The notes: generated from the sequence alone by a model not told the origin. Positions 8,151 to 16,258 are shown, numbered from the stretch's first letter. The stretch is DNA of 64,000 nt from Acidobacterium sp. (GCA_027315385.1 DAHUYD010000124.1:18817-82816), one strand, 5' to 3'. Numbers and translations are program-made.

Positions 8151-8193
8151 TCTTTAAGAATCTTTAAGAATATCCACTAGCTTTGTGAGCTAG
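8151..8193. repeat. Tandem 10-bp direct repeat plus palindrome, possible operator
   Basis: TCTTTAAGAA occurs twice in immediate tandem (8151-8160, 8161-8170), one helical turn apart, followed by the perfect palindrome CTAGCT-TTGTG-AGCTAG (8177-8193). Direct repeats with about 10-11 bp phasing are the usual binding sites of OmpR-type regulators. The site is 38 bp upstream of the receiver-GGDEF start and could regulate that gene or the plus-strand transcript toward 8420. The stretch 8194-8419 holds no convincing gene. Confidence 0.45.
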
Positions 8194-8419
8194 AATTTCC
8201 ACAAGCGAGGTCGGCACCGGCAACCTTTGTCCGGCCTGCCGCATCGACTTTATCAGTAGCTGACGCAATCGGTGCGCCCTGCCTTGTGCATGGCTTTGCA
8301 AGTCGACGATCAGGAACCCTCGGCCTCTAACGCTGGCCGCTGGACCGAGTGAAATCGAAAAGCACACCCCAAGGCGTTCGGGACTCACCCATCGCGGCTC
8401 TTTCCGAGGAGAGTAAGCG

Positions 8420-8632
8420 ATGAATCCTTCTGTTAAGACGACTCATGTGATTCCCAGCCAGCTTCCCCCGGTGCGCACGGGGAAACTGGCTACGCTTCTG
8501 GTTTGCCGCTTCTGCATGAGCACGCTCGGCGCGTACTCAACCACGGCGGAAAAGCTGCGGATTGAAAGGAAGCACGTATGCCCGGAGCAAATGGCTCTGG
8601 GGAAACCTGCAGCCTCCGTTCCCTTTAACTAA
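8420..8632 (+). CDS. Small hypothetical protein, uncertain
   Basis: A 70-codon frame starting at ATG 8420 with a good ribosome binding site (GAGGAGAG 7-8 nt upstream). The protein MNPSVKTTHVIPSQLPPVR... has a CRFC cysteine pair near residues 29-32 and one more cysteine at about 54, no signal peptide and no membrane segment. Within the coding region CCAGCTTCCCC and GGGGAAACTGG form an imperfect hairpin (about 8457-8488). I do not recognise the protein. It stands alone in an 846-bp gap between the receiver-GGDEF gene and thiE, so it may be a real small gene or part of a structured transcript. Confidence 0.35.
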   Translation: MNPSVKTTHVIPSQLPPVRTGKLATLLVCRFCMSTLGAYSTTAEKLRIERKHVCPEQMALGKPAASVPFN

Positions 8633-8959
8633 GCGGCCAGGGCAGTCACCGTTTGGAGCCGCGAAGGACTCTGAGCGCGCCTGAAGAGGCGGCTGGAGCC
8701 GTTTTGTGCCCCGTCCGGCTCATCTCGTCCGGCCCATCCCGCTGTTCATAACCGACGAATTTGCCTGAAGAGGATTTCTCGAGGCCGCCGTTTTTGCGCG
8801 GACTGTATCAAAACGCGGCATAGCGGCGGATCAGGTCCCGCCGGATCGGTCCCGCTGAAAGCTGTGCCCCTCCGCGGCACGAGGCTCGCCGGCAACGGGC
8901 GGCCATTTTTTAGGCATGCGATTTGCAATCCAGCGCCAACCGCGATCTCCTATTGAACA
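8633..8959. other. Intergenic stretch before thiE, no gene seen
   Basis: No convincing coding frame. A short GC hairpin CGGC-TGGA-GCCG followed by TTTTG (about 8693-8709) could be a weak terminator. I looked for the TPP riboswitch often found before thiamine genes and did not find its conserved core. Confidence 0.4.
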
Positions 8960-9664
8960 GTGCCCCCCAAGAACAATCTTTCTTCCCGATCCTCGTCTTC
9001 GGCCGGAGCCGCGAATCACCCCCGTTTCCCGGTGGTCTATCCGATCCTCGATGCCGGTCTCGCCCTTGCAGGCTGCGATCCGGGCAGCGAAGCCCGCTGG
9101 TCCCGGCTGCGCGCCCTGGTCCGTGAACTGGCTCGGGCTGGCGCAGCGATCCTGCAGTACCGCAACAAGTTCGACGACGACGTGCTGGTGGCGCAGGATG
9201 CTCTGGCCATGCGCGAGGCCGCGCCCGGTTTGCGCCTGATCCTCAACGACCGTCCCGCGCTCGTGGCTCCCGCGGGTTGGGACGGGGTTCATGTTGGCCA
9301 GACCGATCTGTCTCCGTCGTACGCGCGGACGCTCCTCGGCCGCCGCGGCATCGTGGGGCTCTCCACGCATACGGACGAGCAGGTTTTTGCCGCGGATCGC
9401 GAGCCGGTCGACTACATCGCTATCGGGCCCATCTACTCCACGCTCACGAAGTCCGATACCAGCCCGGTGATCGGGATCGAGGGCGTCATGCGCGCGCGCT
9501 CGATAACGCAGAAACCTCTCGTCGCTATCGGCGGCATTACGGCGGACAATGCCCCGGCCGTCTACGACGCCGGCGCGGACTCGGTTGCCGTGATCTCGGC
9601 GATTTTTGGTGCGGGCGTCTCTCCTGGGAAATCCGTGAGAGACTTTCTCGCAATTTTCAAGTAG
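8960..9664 (+). CDS. thiE: Thiamine phosphate synthase
   Basis: A 234-residue TIM-barrel enzyme joining HMP-pyrophosphate and HET-phosphate into thiamine monophosphate. Family motifs in order: VYPILDAG, AGAAILQYRNK (diphosphate-binding Arg/Lys), LILNDRPALVA, WDGVHVGQTDLS, VGLSTHT, YIAIGPIYSTLTK, PLVAIGGI and a final SVAVISAIF. The start is a GTG at 8960; the first 20 residues are Ser/Ala-rich and a later start is possible. No other thiamine gene is nearby. The amino-acid permease gene follows after 13 nt, so they probably share a transcript without an obvious functional link. Confidence 0.88.
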   Translation: MPPKNNLSSRSSSSAGAANHPRFPVVYPILDAGLALAGCDPGSEARWSRLRALVRELARAGAAILQYRNKFDDDVLVAQDALAMREAAPGLRLILNDRPALVAPAGWDGVHVGQTDLSPSYARTLLGRRGIVGLSTHTDEQVFAADREPVDYIAIGPIYSTLTKSDTSPVIGIEGVMRARSITQKPLVAIGGITADNAPAVYDAGADSVAVISAIFGAGVSPGKSVRDFLAIFK

Positions 9665-9677
9665 AACTGAAAGACGC

Positions 9678-11252
9678 GTGAGTTCCCCAGCCGAAACCGT
9701 CTCCTCGGGTGGGCCGACGAAAACCGGACTGGTGGCCTCCCTCGGGCTCTTCAGTGCCACGGCGATCGTGGTCGGCTCCATGATCGGATCCGGGATTTTT
9801 ATCGTCCCCGCCGATATCGGCCGCAACGTCGGCTCGCCCGCGCTGCTTATCGGCGCGTGGCTGGTGACGGCGGCGATGACGATCATCGGCGCGCTCAGCT
9901 ACGGGGAACTGGCCGCCATGATGCCCAAAGCCGGCGGGCAGTATGTCTATTTGCGCGAGGCGCTGGGGCCGATCTGGGGGTTTCTCTTCGGCTGGACGCT
10001 ATTTCTGGTGATCCAGACGGGAACCATCGCCGCAGTCGCCGTTGCCTTCGGCAAGTTCCTCGGCGTGTTCTTTCCCTCAATATCCTCCGACCACTGGATC
10101 TGGCACATGGCTCACGTGCCGTCCTGGCACATCGGGCCCATGGTTCTCGGCAACATGGACATCGGGCTGAACACCGCGAATCTGACGGGCCTGGCGATCA
10201 TCGTTGTGCTGGCCGTCGTGAACATCTTCGGTGTAAGGACCGGGGCGCTGGTGCAGAACATCTTCACGACCGCAAAAACCGCAGCGCTGCTGGGCCTGGT
10301 CTTCATCGGATTTCTTTTCTGCCGAAGCTTCGCCGCCATCCGCGCGAATTTTGGCGCGAATTTCTGGCGGGGGGCCAGCTGGCACACGCTGCATCCGGTG
10401 CAGGTGGGCATGGGCGGCCCGGTTGCGATGGTGGGCATCTTCACCATCCTCGCCGTCGTGCAGACCGGATCGCTGTTTTCCGCGGACGCGTGGAACAACG
10501 TCACGTACACGGCGGGGGAAGTCCGCAACCCGCGGCGCAATCTGCCGCTCTCGCTGGCGATGGGCACGAGCCTGGTGCTGGGACTCTACATTCTCGCCAA
10601 CTTTGTTTACCTTGTGGCGCTGCCGCTGCATGGCGACGCGCACGGGACTACAGTTTCCGCGCGGGGAATTCAGTTCGCCTCAGACGATCGGGTGGCAACA
10701 GCGGCTCTGCAGATCGGATTTTCCCGAACCGGCGCCTTTCTGATGGCCGCTGCCATTCTGGTCTCCACGTTCGGCTGCGCCAACGGGCTCACCCTCGCCG
10801 GGGCGCGTGTTTACTATGCCATGAGCCGCGATGGCCTGTTCTTCAAGGCGGCGGGCCGGCTGCATCCGCGGTGGCACACACCGGTCGCCGCGCTCGCCGT
10901 GCAGGCGGTCTGGACCTGCTTCCTGTGCCTTTCGGGCTCTTACAGTCAGCTGCTCGACTACATCATTTGCACCGAGCTGATTTTCTACATTCTGACGATT
11001 CTCTGTCTCTTCGTCCTGCGCGTGCGGCGCCCGGATGCCGAGCGCCCCTATCGGGCCATCGGATACCCTGTCCTGCCCGCAATCTATATCGTGATGGCCG
11101 CCTGGATCTGTATTGTGTTATTGCGCTATAAACCGCAATACACCTGGCCCGGACTGGTGATCGTGCTGCTCGGCATTCCCGTCTTTGCCGTGTGGTCGCG
11201 CCGCGGGGCTTCCGCGGCGGAAATATCTGGAGGAACAGCCGATCATGGCTAA
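9678..11252 (+). CDS. APC-family amino acid permease (LAT-like)
   Basis: A 524-residue integral membrane protein with about 12 hydrophobic segments. The APC hallmark in TM1 is VVGSMIGSGIFIVPADIG (residues about 32-49), with the helix-breaking GSGI substrate site. Other family segments are SYGELAAMMPKAGGQYVYLREA and WNNVTYTAGEVRNPRRNLP. Best fit is the LAT/SteT-like amino-acid exchanger group; the substrate cannot be read. Start is GTG 9678. The 3' end overlaps the following permease gene by 8 nt, so the two permeases are translationally linked. Confidence 0.85.
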   Translation: MSSPAETVSSGGPTKTGLVASLGLFSATAIVVGSMIGSGIFIVPADIGRNVGSPALLIGAWLVTAAMTIIGALSYGELAAMMPKAGGQYVYLREALGPIWGFLFGWTLFLVIQTGTIAAVAVAFGKFLGVFFPSISSDHWIWHMAHVPSWHIGPMVLGNMDIGLNTANLTGLAIIVVLAVVNIFGVRTGALVQNIFTTAKTAALLGLVFIGFLFCRSFAAIRANFGANFWRGASWHTLHPVQVGMGGPVAMVGIFTILAVVQTGSLFSADAWNNVTYTAGEVRNPRRNLPLSLAMGTSLVLGLYILANFVYLVALPLHGDAHGTTVSARGIQFASDDRVATAALQIGFSRTGAFLMAAAILVSTFGCANGLTLAGARVYYAMSRDGLFFKAAGRLHPRWHTPVAALAVQAVWTCFLCLSGSYSQLLDYIICTELIFYILTILCLFVLRVRRPDAERPYRAIGYPVLPAIYIVMAAWICIVLLRYKPQYTWPGLVIVLLGIPVFAVWSRRGASAAEISGGTADHG

Positions 11253-12741
11253 ACTGTTTGCGACTAAGGCGCTTTCCGCGTGTCACGAGGAGGCGGCCGC
11301 CGAAGGCGAGCACACCCTCAAGCGGTCGCTCGGCCCTATCAATCTGATCACGCTGGGCATTGGCGCCATCATCGGAGCCGGTATTTTCGTGCTCACGGGA
11401 ACGGCGGCCGCCCAGTTCGCCGGCCCCGCCATTGTCCTTTCGTATGTGATTGCGGGCGGTGGCTGCGTCTTTGCCGGCCTCTGCTATGCCGAATTCGCCG
11501 CCATGATCCCGATCGCCGGCAGCGCCTACACGTACGGGTACACCACACTCGGCGAACTTGTTGCCTGGATCATCGGCTGGGCTCTCTGCCTCGAATACGC
11601 CTTCGGCGCGGCCACCGTCGCCGTCGGCTGGAGCGGCTATGTTTCCAGCATGCTCGGCTTCTTCGGCGTGCACCTGCCCTTCAACGCCACGCCTTCGATC
11701 GCGATCACCGCCTTTGGCCATCCACTAGCGGCAAAAGTCGACATCTTCGCGCTCTGCGCCATCATCGTCGTCACCGTCGTTCTGGTCGTCGGAGTCCGCG
11801 AGTCCGCGAACTTCAACAGCGCCGCCGTCATGGTTAAAGTCTCCGTGGTGCTGATCTTCGTCGGCCTCGCGACCGCCTTCGCCTTCACGCACTGGCACCA
11901 CATGATGGTCAACTGGCATCCGTTTATCCCGAAGAACCGCGGCGCGTTCGGCGAATACGGCATATCCGGCGTCATGCGCGGGGCTACAGTCGTTTTCTTC
12001 GCCTACATCGGCTTCGACGCCGTCTCCACCGCCGCCCAGGAAGCTCGCAATCCCCAAAAGGATCTTCCCTTCGGTATCCTCGGCTCGCTGATTATTTGTA
12101 CTATCCTCTACATCGTTGTCAGCGGGCTGCTGACGGGAATAGTTCCGTTCGCCAAGCTCGATACTCCGGCGCCCGTCGCTGACGGAGCTGTAGCCGTGGG
12201 CGCGGCCTGGGGCGTCTTCCTCATCGATCTCGGCGCCATCGCCGGCCTCGCCTCCGTCATGCTCGTCATGATCCTCGGCCAGACCCGCGTTCTCTACACC
12301 ATGGCTCATGACGGCCTGTTGCCGAAGTGGGTCAGCGACATTCACCCTCGCTTCCGCACGCCGTGGCTTGTCACCATCGCCGTCGGCGTCCTGGTGGCTT
12401 TTCTCGCCGCTTTCTTCAACATCAATTTCCTCGGCGAACTGGTCAGCCTCGGCACGCTGCTGGCCTTCACCATCGTCTGCCTGGGCGTGATGGTGATGCG
12501 CAAGCGGCAACCGGATGCGCTTCGCCCCTTCCGTACGCCGTGGGTTCCCTTCGTGCCCATCGGGGGTATGATCGTCGCCGTGGCCCTGATGGTTTCCGCC
12601 GATACTCCCGCCAAGATCGGCTTCTTCAGCTGGCTCACCATTGGCTTGTTCATTTACTTCGGCTACTCGCTGCGTCACAGCAAGGTACAGGCCGCGGTGC
12701 GTTTTTCCGAAGTTCCGCGGCAACCCCGCGCGACTCTGTAA
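11245..12741 (+). CDS. APC-family amino acid permease (cationic amino acid transporter type)
   Basis: A 498-residue inner-membrane transporter with 12 or more hydrophobic segments. TM1 carries GIGAIIGAGIFVLTGTAAAQ (residues about 38-57), diagnostic of the CAT/YfnA branch of APC transporters, then AGLCYAEFAAMIPIAGSAYTY and FFAYIGFDAVSTAAQEARNP. Start ATG 11245 has a strong site (GGAGGAA) inside the end of the previous gene. It is a separate subfamily from its neighbour rather than a recent duplicate. Substrate is probably an amino acid, perhaps cationic, by family only. Confidence 0.87.
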   Translation: MAKLFATKALSACHEEAAAEGEHTLKRSLGPINLITLGIGAIIGAGIFVLTGTAAAQFAGPAIVLSYVIAGGGCVFAGLCYAEFAAMIPIAGSAYTYGYTTLGELVAWIIGWALCLEYAFGAATVAVGWSGYVSSMLGFFGVHLPFNATPSIAITAFGHPLAAKVDIFALCAIIVVTVVLVVGVRESANFNSAAVMVKVSVVLIFVGLATAFAFTHWHHMMVNWHPFIPKNRGAFGEYGISGVMRGATVVFFAYIGFDAVSTAAQEARNPQKDLPFGILGSLIICTILYIVVSGLLTGIVPFAKLDTPAPVADGAVAVGAAWGVFLIDLGAIAGLASVMLVMILGQTRVLYTMAHDGLLPKWVSDIHPRFRTPWLVTIAVGVLVAFLAAFFNINFLGELVSLGTLLAFTIVCLGVMVMRKRQPDALRPFRTPWVPFVPIGGMIVAVALMVSADTPAKIGFFSWLTIGLFIYFGYSLRHSKVQAAVRFSEVPRQPRATL

Positions 12742-12750
12742 CCCGTCCGT

Positions 12751-12770
12751 GGGGGCGATACAATCGCCCC
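12751..12770 (+). promoter_or_regulatory. Inverted repeat with TACAAT box abutting the HIT gene start
   Basis: GGGGCGAT (12752-12759) and ATCGCCCC (12763-12770) form a perfect 8-bp inverted repeat with a 3-nt loop. It contains TACAAT (12759-12764), a good -10 box, only 6 nt before the GTG start at 12771. It may be an operator over a promoter that makes a leaderless mRNA. No clear -35 is present. Confidence 0.45.
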
Positions 12771-13364
12771 GTGGACTATCTCTGGACTCCCTGGCGCTAC
12801 AACTACGTCACGCAATCCGACAAGCAGCAGCGCCAGGGCATTGCCGAGGAACTCAGTGCCTGGCCGGGAGACACGGGCTGCGTCTTCTGCAACATGATCG
12901 CGGCCACCGACTACGCCGTCGCTCACGGCATGGATCGCACCGCGGCCGAGCGATCAAGCGGCATCGTTCTCCGCGCCCGCCACAACTACATCTGCGTCAA
13001 CCGCTATCCCTACACCTCCGGGCACGTGATGGTGGTTCCCTACGGCCACCAGAGCGCCCTTGGCACGCTGGCAGCCGATGCCGCCCGCGAAATGATGGAT
13101 CTCGCCCAGAGCATTGAGCGCGCGCTCTCGGTTCTCTACCATCCCGACGGCTTCAACATCGGCCTGAACCTCGGCAAGGCCGCGGGTGCCGGCGTCGCGG
13201 GACACCTGCATCTGCATGCGCTGCCCCGCTGGTTCGGCGACACAAACTTTCTCACCACCGTGAGCGAAAGCCGCCTGCTGCCGGAAGACCTGAGCACCAC
13301 CTGGGAGCGGGTTCGCGGCGCGCTGGCCGCGGACACGCTCAACCCGCAAACCGCAACACCATGA
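12771..13364 (+). CDS. HIT-family hydrolase/phosphorylase
   Basis: A 197-residue histidine-triad protein. The triad is GHLHLHALPRW near residues 145-155, with the nucleotide-handling HxHxH followed by LP. A CVFC pair near residue 42 fits a structural zinc site of the AP4A-phosphorylase-like branch, and INRYPYTSGHVMVVPYGH-type sequence (here VNRYPYTSGHVMVVPYGH) is also typical. It likely cleaves dinucleoside polyphosphates or nucleotide conjugates in the cytosol. Start GTG 12771 (VDYLWTPWRYNY) is the family N-terminus; the frame is open further upstream but inside the permease gene. It overlaps the next gene by 4 nt (ATGA). Confidence 0.88.
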   Translation: MDYLWTPWRYNYVTQSDKQQRQGIAEELSAWPGDTGCVFCNMIAATDYAVAHGMDRTAAERSSGIVLRARHNYICVNRYPYTSGHVMVVPYGHQSALGTLAADAAREMMDLAQSIERALSVLYHPDGFNIGLNLGKAAGAGVAGHLHLHALPRWFGDTNFLTTVSESRLLPEDLSTTWERVRGALAADTLNPQTATP

Positions 13365-13834
13365 GGCCCATCGACGCAATGACATCATCCGCGCAACACA
13401 TTCTCGAACGATTGCAGGGGGAGTGGAAGTTCGTGCGCGAAGTCCCCGGCAAAGCCACCATGACCGGCCGCGCGCACATCGCTGCCACCAGCGCCGACCG
13501 CGCGCGCTACGACGAAACCGCCAACGTCCGGCTGGCCGACGGAACCAGGCTCACTGGCAGCCAGAGCTACCGCTACAAGCGCCTAGCGTCTCCCGCCAAC
13601 GGATTCGAAGTGCTGTTCGCGGACACGGGCGATCTCTTCGAGCGACTGGATTTTCACTCCTTGCCGGACGGTAGCCTGCGCGCCAACGCGGAGCATCTGT
13701 GCGGCTCCGACCGGTACGTGTCGCAATTCGTCCTCGACGCTCACGATCAACTCCACGTCGAGCACAAAGTCACCGGCCCGGGCAAGGACTACGTCGTTCG
13801 CACCACCTACCGCCGCGCCAGCCGCACCTCCTGA
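13361..13834 (+). CDS. DUF6314-family protein
   Basis: A 157-residue protein with no signal peptide or membrane segment. The pattern LQGEWKFVREV near the start, RYDETANVRLADG, YRYKR, VLFADTGDLF, HLCGSDRY and VTGPGKDYVVRTTYRR follows a small lipocalin-like beta-barrel family annotated DUF6314, of unknown function. Start ATG 13361 overlaps the HIT stop as ATGA, so it is co-translated with the HIT protein; an internal ATG six codons later is an alternative start. The family assignment is from memory of its motifs. Confidence 0.7.
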   Translation: MRPIDAMTSSAQHILERLQGEWKFVREVPGKATMTGRAHIAATSADRARYDETANVRLADGTRLTGSQSYRYKRLASPANGFEVLFADTGDLFERLDFHSLPDGSLRANAEHLCGSDRYVSQFVLDAHDQLHVEHKVTGPGKDYVVRTTYRRASRTS

Positions 13835-13917
13835 TCGCCCTGGGCAGTTGGGGGAAGGCATGGTCCGACAGCTGAGGGAAGGTCTGCTTTGTGGCGGCGA
13901 ACGGCACTCTGCGGGAC

Positions 13918-14382
13918 TCAGGTTGCAGAGCCGAAATTGTCCGGTATCTGAACAGCGACAACTTCCCCGCGCGCGGTGGCGACTCCTTCGGCGTAAACCG
14001 TGGACTCGACCACCACTTTGCGTCCTCTGATTTCCCTGACGCGCGCGCGAATGGTGAGCGGAGGCCCGAGTGGCGTAGGTCTGAGGTAATCGACGCGCAG
14101 CGACGCGGTGACAAAGCGAAACGGCGGCTCGGTGCCGGGTTCACGTCCCGCGGCACGATACGCGGCGGCGGCCGCCGTGCCCGTAGAGTGGCAATCAACG
14201 AGCGAGGCAATCACTCCGCCGTAAACAAAGCCAGGAACGGCGATGTGCCACGGCTCAGGGGTGAAGGCAGAAACCGTTTCATCCCCATCCCAATCCGTGC
14301 GGATGTGGTGGCCGTGCTCGTTCAGTCGCCCACAGCCGAAACAATGGGCGAGGCTTTCGGGGTAAAAATCCTGGACCGCCAT
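13918..14382 (-). CDS. Hotdog-fold thioesterase (PaaI/4HBT type)
   Basis: A 154-residue cytosolic protein of the PaaI-like thioesterase superfamily. Near the N-terminus HCFGCGRLNEHGHHIR resembles the CFACG-N-GL start common in this group; the central helix region FVYGGVIASLVDCHST carries the catalytic-type G-G-x-(x)n-D arrangement, with D near residue 63. FVTASLRVDYLRPTPLGPPL is the expected long beta strand. It probably hydrolyses an acyl-CoA; the substrate is unknown. The gene stands alone on the minus strand, convergent with the DUF6314 gene. Confidence 0.8.
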   Translation of the reverse strand: MAVQDFYPESLAHCFGCGRLNEHGHHIRTDWDGDETVSAFTPEPWHIAVPGFVYGGVIASLVDCHSTGTAAAAAYRAAGREPGTEPPFRFVTASLRVDYLRPTPLGPPLTIRARVREIRGRKVVVESTVYAEGVATARGEVVAVQIPDNFGSAT

Positions 14383-14627
14383 GATGCTGACAGTCTATGC
14401 TCATGGCCTCGCCGGTCTTCGGTGAATCCGGTCAGCCGCGAGGGCGTGACGTTGTGAGAATACTTGCTGATTGAACCCCTCTGCCGGCCCCGTTTAGCCA
14501 ACCCGAAAATCACCCGATTCCACTGCCAAACCCAGTCACACGCACCGATTACTTTAGTCATGGCCGGCAGGCCGATTCCTTCGTTCACCCACGTCGTCCG
14601 GCGCACAATACCCTCGGGAGGAAAAAC

Positions 14628-14765
14628 ATGGGCGAACCTCTCGCAATCTTCGGCCTTTTTGTGTTCTTCGCGGTGATCTTTGGGATCTGCGTTCTTTGGG
14701 CGACGCACGGGCATCCGTCCGACGCCGACAATGAAGATCTCGGAGTCGTGGCCAAGGACCACTAA
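14628..14765 (+). CDS. 45-residue single-pass membrane microprotein
   Basis: ATG 14628 is preceded by an excellent ribosome binding site (GGGAGGAAAAAC, spacing 6-7). The frame encodes 45 residues: MGEPLAIFGLFVFFAVIF and the following residues up to about 25 form one transmembrane helix, followed by a short His/Asp/Glu-rich tail (THGHPSDADNEDLG) ending KDH and a TAA at 14763-14765. Both the SD and the hydrophobic-then-acidic layout argue for a real gene. I do not recognise it; small subunits of respiratory or membrane complexes look like this. It lies between the thioesterase gene and tRNA-Leu. Confidence 0.6.
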   Translation: MGEPLAIFGLFVFFAVIFGICVLWATHGHPSDADNEDLGVVAKDH

Positions 14766-14816
14766 AGCACGCCGGAATTCAGACTTGCGCATGACGGGAG
14801 GTGCCTGTTTGCCCGC

Positions 14817-14844
14817 TTGTCCGGCTCGGCGCCCCTGCTATACT
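14817..14844 (+). promoter_or_regulatory. Promoter for tRNA-Leu
   Basis: TTGTCC (14817-14822), a 16-nt spacer and TATACT (14839-14844) give a start near 14852, about 15 nt before the mature tRNA 5' end. Confidence 0.55.
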
Positions 14845-14866
14845 TTTCAAAAGGTTCGTCTCCCGT

Positions 14867-14952
14867 GCGGAAGTGGTGAAATTGGCAGACACACCATCTT
14901 GAGGGGGTGGCGCCCAAAAGGCATGGGGGTTCAAGTCCCCCCTTCCGCACCA
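14867..14952 (+). tRNA. tRNA-Leu (anticodon GAG)
   Basis: An 86-nt class II tRNA with CCA encoded. Acceptor stem GCGGAAG (14867-14873) pairs with CTTCCGC (14942-14948), followed by discriminator A and CCA. The anticodon stem is CCATC/GGTGG with loop TTGAGGG, so the anticodon GAG (14901-14903) reads CTC and CTT. A long variable arm (GCCC-AAAA-GGC) and T arm GGGGG-TTCAAGT-CCCCC are present. The secG gene follows 32 nt downstream. Confidence 0.96.
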
Positions 14953-14984
14953 AAAATTCCGCCGCGCCCTGAGGTTCAACCAGC

Positions 14985-15275
14985 GTGATTTACGTTCTCA
15001 TTGCCGTCCACATCATCGTTTGCCTGCTGCTGATCGTGATCGTACTGCTGCAGCAAGGCAAGAGCGCCGACCTTGCCGCCGCCTTCGGCGGGCAGGGCTC
15101 CCAGACGGCCTTCGGCCCGCGGTCGGCCTCCAATCTCCTCACCAAGGCCACAGCGTGGCTGGCGGTGATTTTCTTCATTACGTCGATGACGCTGACCGTG
15201 ATGTACCAGCACCAGACCGCGCACTCCAGTTCGGTGCTGTCGGGGTCATCGCAGAGCGCTCCGGCAAAGAAATAG
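14985..15275 (+). CDS. secG: Preprotein translocase subunit SecG
   Basis: A 96-residue membrane protein of the SecYEG channel. Two transmembrane helices (about residues 2-22 and 54-74) flank the conserved loop VLLQQGKSADLAAAFGGQGS, including the family LLQxGKG/SAD...AFGG pattern and FGPRSASNLLTKAT. The Ser/Ala/Lys tail is typical. GTG 14985 (MIYVLIAVHIIVCLLL) is the natural start. It follows tRNA-Leu directly, a common arrangement, and is closed by an intrinsic terminator. Confidence 0.93.
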   Translation: MIYVLIAVHIIVCLLLIVIVLLQQGKSADLAAAFGGQGSQTAFGPRSASNLLTKATAWLAVIFFITSMTLTVMYQHQTAHSSSVLSGSSQSAPAKK

Positions 15276-15297
15276 GTTCTCCTCCAGAACCCACAGG

Positions 15298-15325
15298 CGG
15301 GCGGGCTTCAGGCCTGCCCGTTTTG
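15298..15325 (+). terminator. Intrinsic terminator after secG
   Basis: A 9-bp GC-rich stem (15298-15306 with 15312-15320, one G-U pair) and loop TTCAG is followed by TTTTG. It lies 22 nt after the secG stop. The stretch from here to 15550 holds no convincing gene. Confidence 0.75.
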
Positions 15326-15550
15326 TTTGCTCGTCGGGCGTGCACTTCGTCCGCGGGTGCGGGCGCCGGGGGTGCCGGGGCCGCCGTGGGCGCCCTGCGC
15401 GGGGCGAACAGGAGCACCAGCACCGCCGCGTAATCCAGTCCGGACGAACTCCTGCTCCGGAGTGGCCGGCGGCATCTGGGAAGGGAACGAATCATCCTAC
15501 GACGCGCGAAACGGCTGTCAAGGGGAATTTGAGGGCAACCGGAATTTAAG

Positions 15551-16201
15551 ATGATAAGGATGATCCTCGAAAGCTTCCCCGTGGGCCCGCTCGCGTGCAA
15601 CTGCACGCTTTTGGGCGACCAGCCCGGCGGCGAGGCCATGGTGGTCGATCCCGGCGACAACATTCCGGAGATCCTGGCGCGCCTGGCCGAGCACCGGCTA
15701 ACCCTCAAGCAGATTGTCGTGACCCACGGCCACATCGACCACGTGGGGGGAGCGTTGCGCCTGAAGCGAGCGACGGGAGCGCCGATCCTGCTGAACCAGA
15801 ACGATCTGCCGCTGCTGAAGATGATGGACATGCAGGCCGGCTGGCTGGGCATCGCCACGCCCGAGGTTTCTCCGCCGGACGATAGCGCGGAAGAGGGGCA
15901 GATCGTGGGACTGGCCTCGCATCCGGCCCGGGTCCTCCATACCCCGGGCCACACCCAGGGGAGCATCTGCCTCTACTTCGAGCCAGATGACCTGCTGCTC
16001 GCCGGCGACACGCTCTTTGCCGGATCGATTGGCCGCACCGACCTGCCCGGCGGCGACTCGCGCCAGATTCTGCGCTCGCTGCACGATCGGCTGCTGCCGC
16101 TGCCGGATGCAACGCGGGTGATTCCAGGGCACGGGGAGGAGACGACCATGGGACAGGAGCGGGCGACGAATCCGTTTCTGCAGGCGAGCGTGCGGATCTG
16201 A
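15551..16201 (+). CDS. Metallo-beta-lactamase-fold hydrolase (glyoxalase II-like)
   Basis: A 216-residue cytosolic enzyme. Zinc ligands are in THGHIDHVGG (about residues 59-68), HTPGHTQGS (about 134-142), LLAGDTLF and the C-terminal VIPGHGEETTMGQERATNPFL. This is the pattern of the small glyoxalase-II-like/YcbL group, which hydrolyse thioesters such as lactoylglutathione-type conjugates; the true substrate is unknown. Start 15551 is used; an ATG three codons later (MILESFPVGPL) is equally possible and closer to the family N-terminus. No clear SD is visible for either. Confidence 0.88.
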   Translation: MIRMILESFPVGPLACNCTLLGDQPGGEAMVVDPGDNIPEILARLAEHRLTLKQIVVTHGHIDHVGGALRLKRATGAPILLNQNDLPLLKMMDMQAGWLGIATPEVSPPDDSAEEGQIVGLASHPARVLHTPGHTQGSICLYFEPDDLLLAGDTLFAGSIGRTDLPGGDSRQILRSLHDRLLPLPDATRVIPGHGEETTMGQERATNPFLQASVRI

Positions 16202-16203
16202 TG

Positions 16204-16222
16204 GTTACCACGTGCTGGTAAC
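16204..16222. repeat. 19-bp palindrome, possible operator
   Basis: GTTACCA (16204-16210) and TGGTAAC (16216-16222) are perfect 7-bp arms around CGTGC. It sits just after the hydrolase gene and 37 bp before the next start. The trailing T-run is too short for a convincing terminator. Confidence 0.4.
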
Positions 16223-16258
16223 GTTTGAGGCGGTCGGCCGCCCTGGTATCATCGAACC

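Noticed and set aside
6980..8167. Plus-strand open frame opposite the receiver-GGDEF gene
   Set aside because: Antisense shadow; no SD and no recognisable domain, while the minus strand has clear receiver and GGDEF motifs.
8164..8388. Minus-strand 74-codon frame in the 8.1-8.4 kb gap
   Set aside because: No SD, no recognisable features, and it overlaps the likely operator.
8640..8960. TPP riboswitch upstream of thiE
   Set aside because: The conserved core (CUGAGA and the GCGUAGGGA-type end) is not present in the gap.
15327..15445. Minus-strand hydrophobic peptide frame with Pro/Ala tail downstream of secG
   Set aside because: No start codon with SD and it overlaps the secG terminator; hydrophobicity may be chance in GC-rich DNA.
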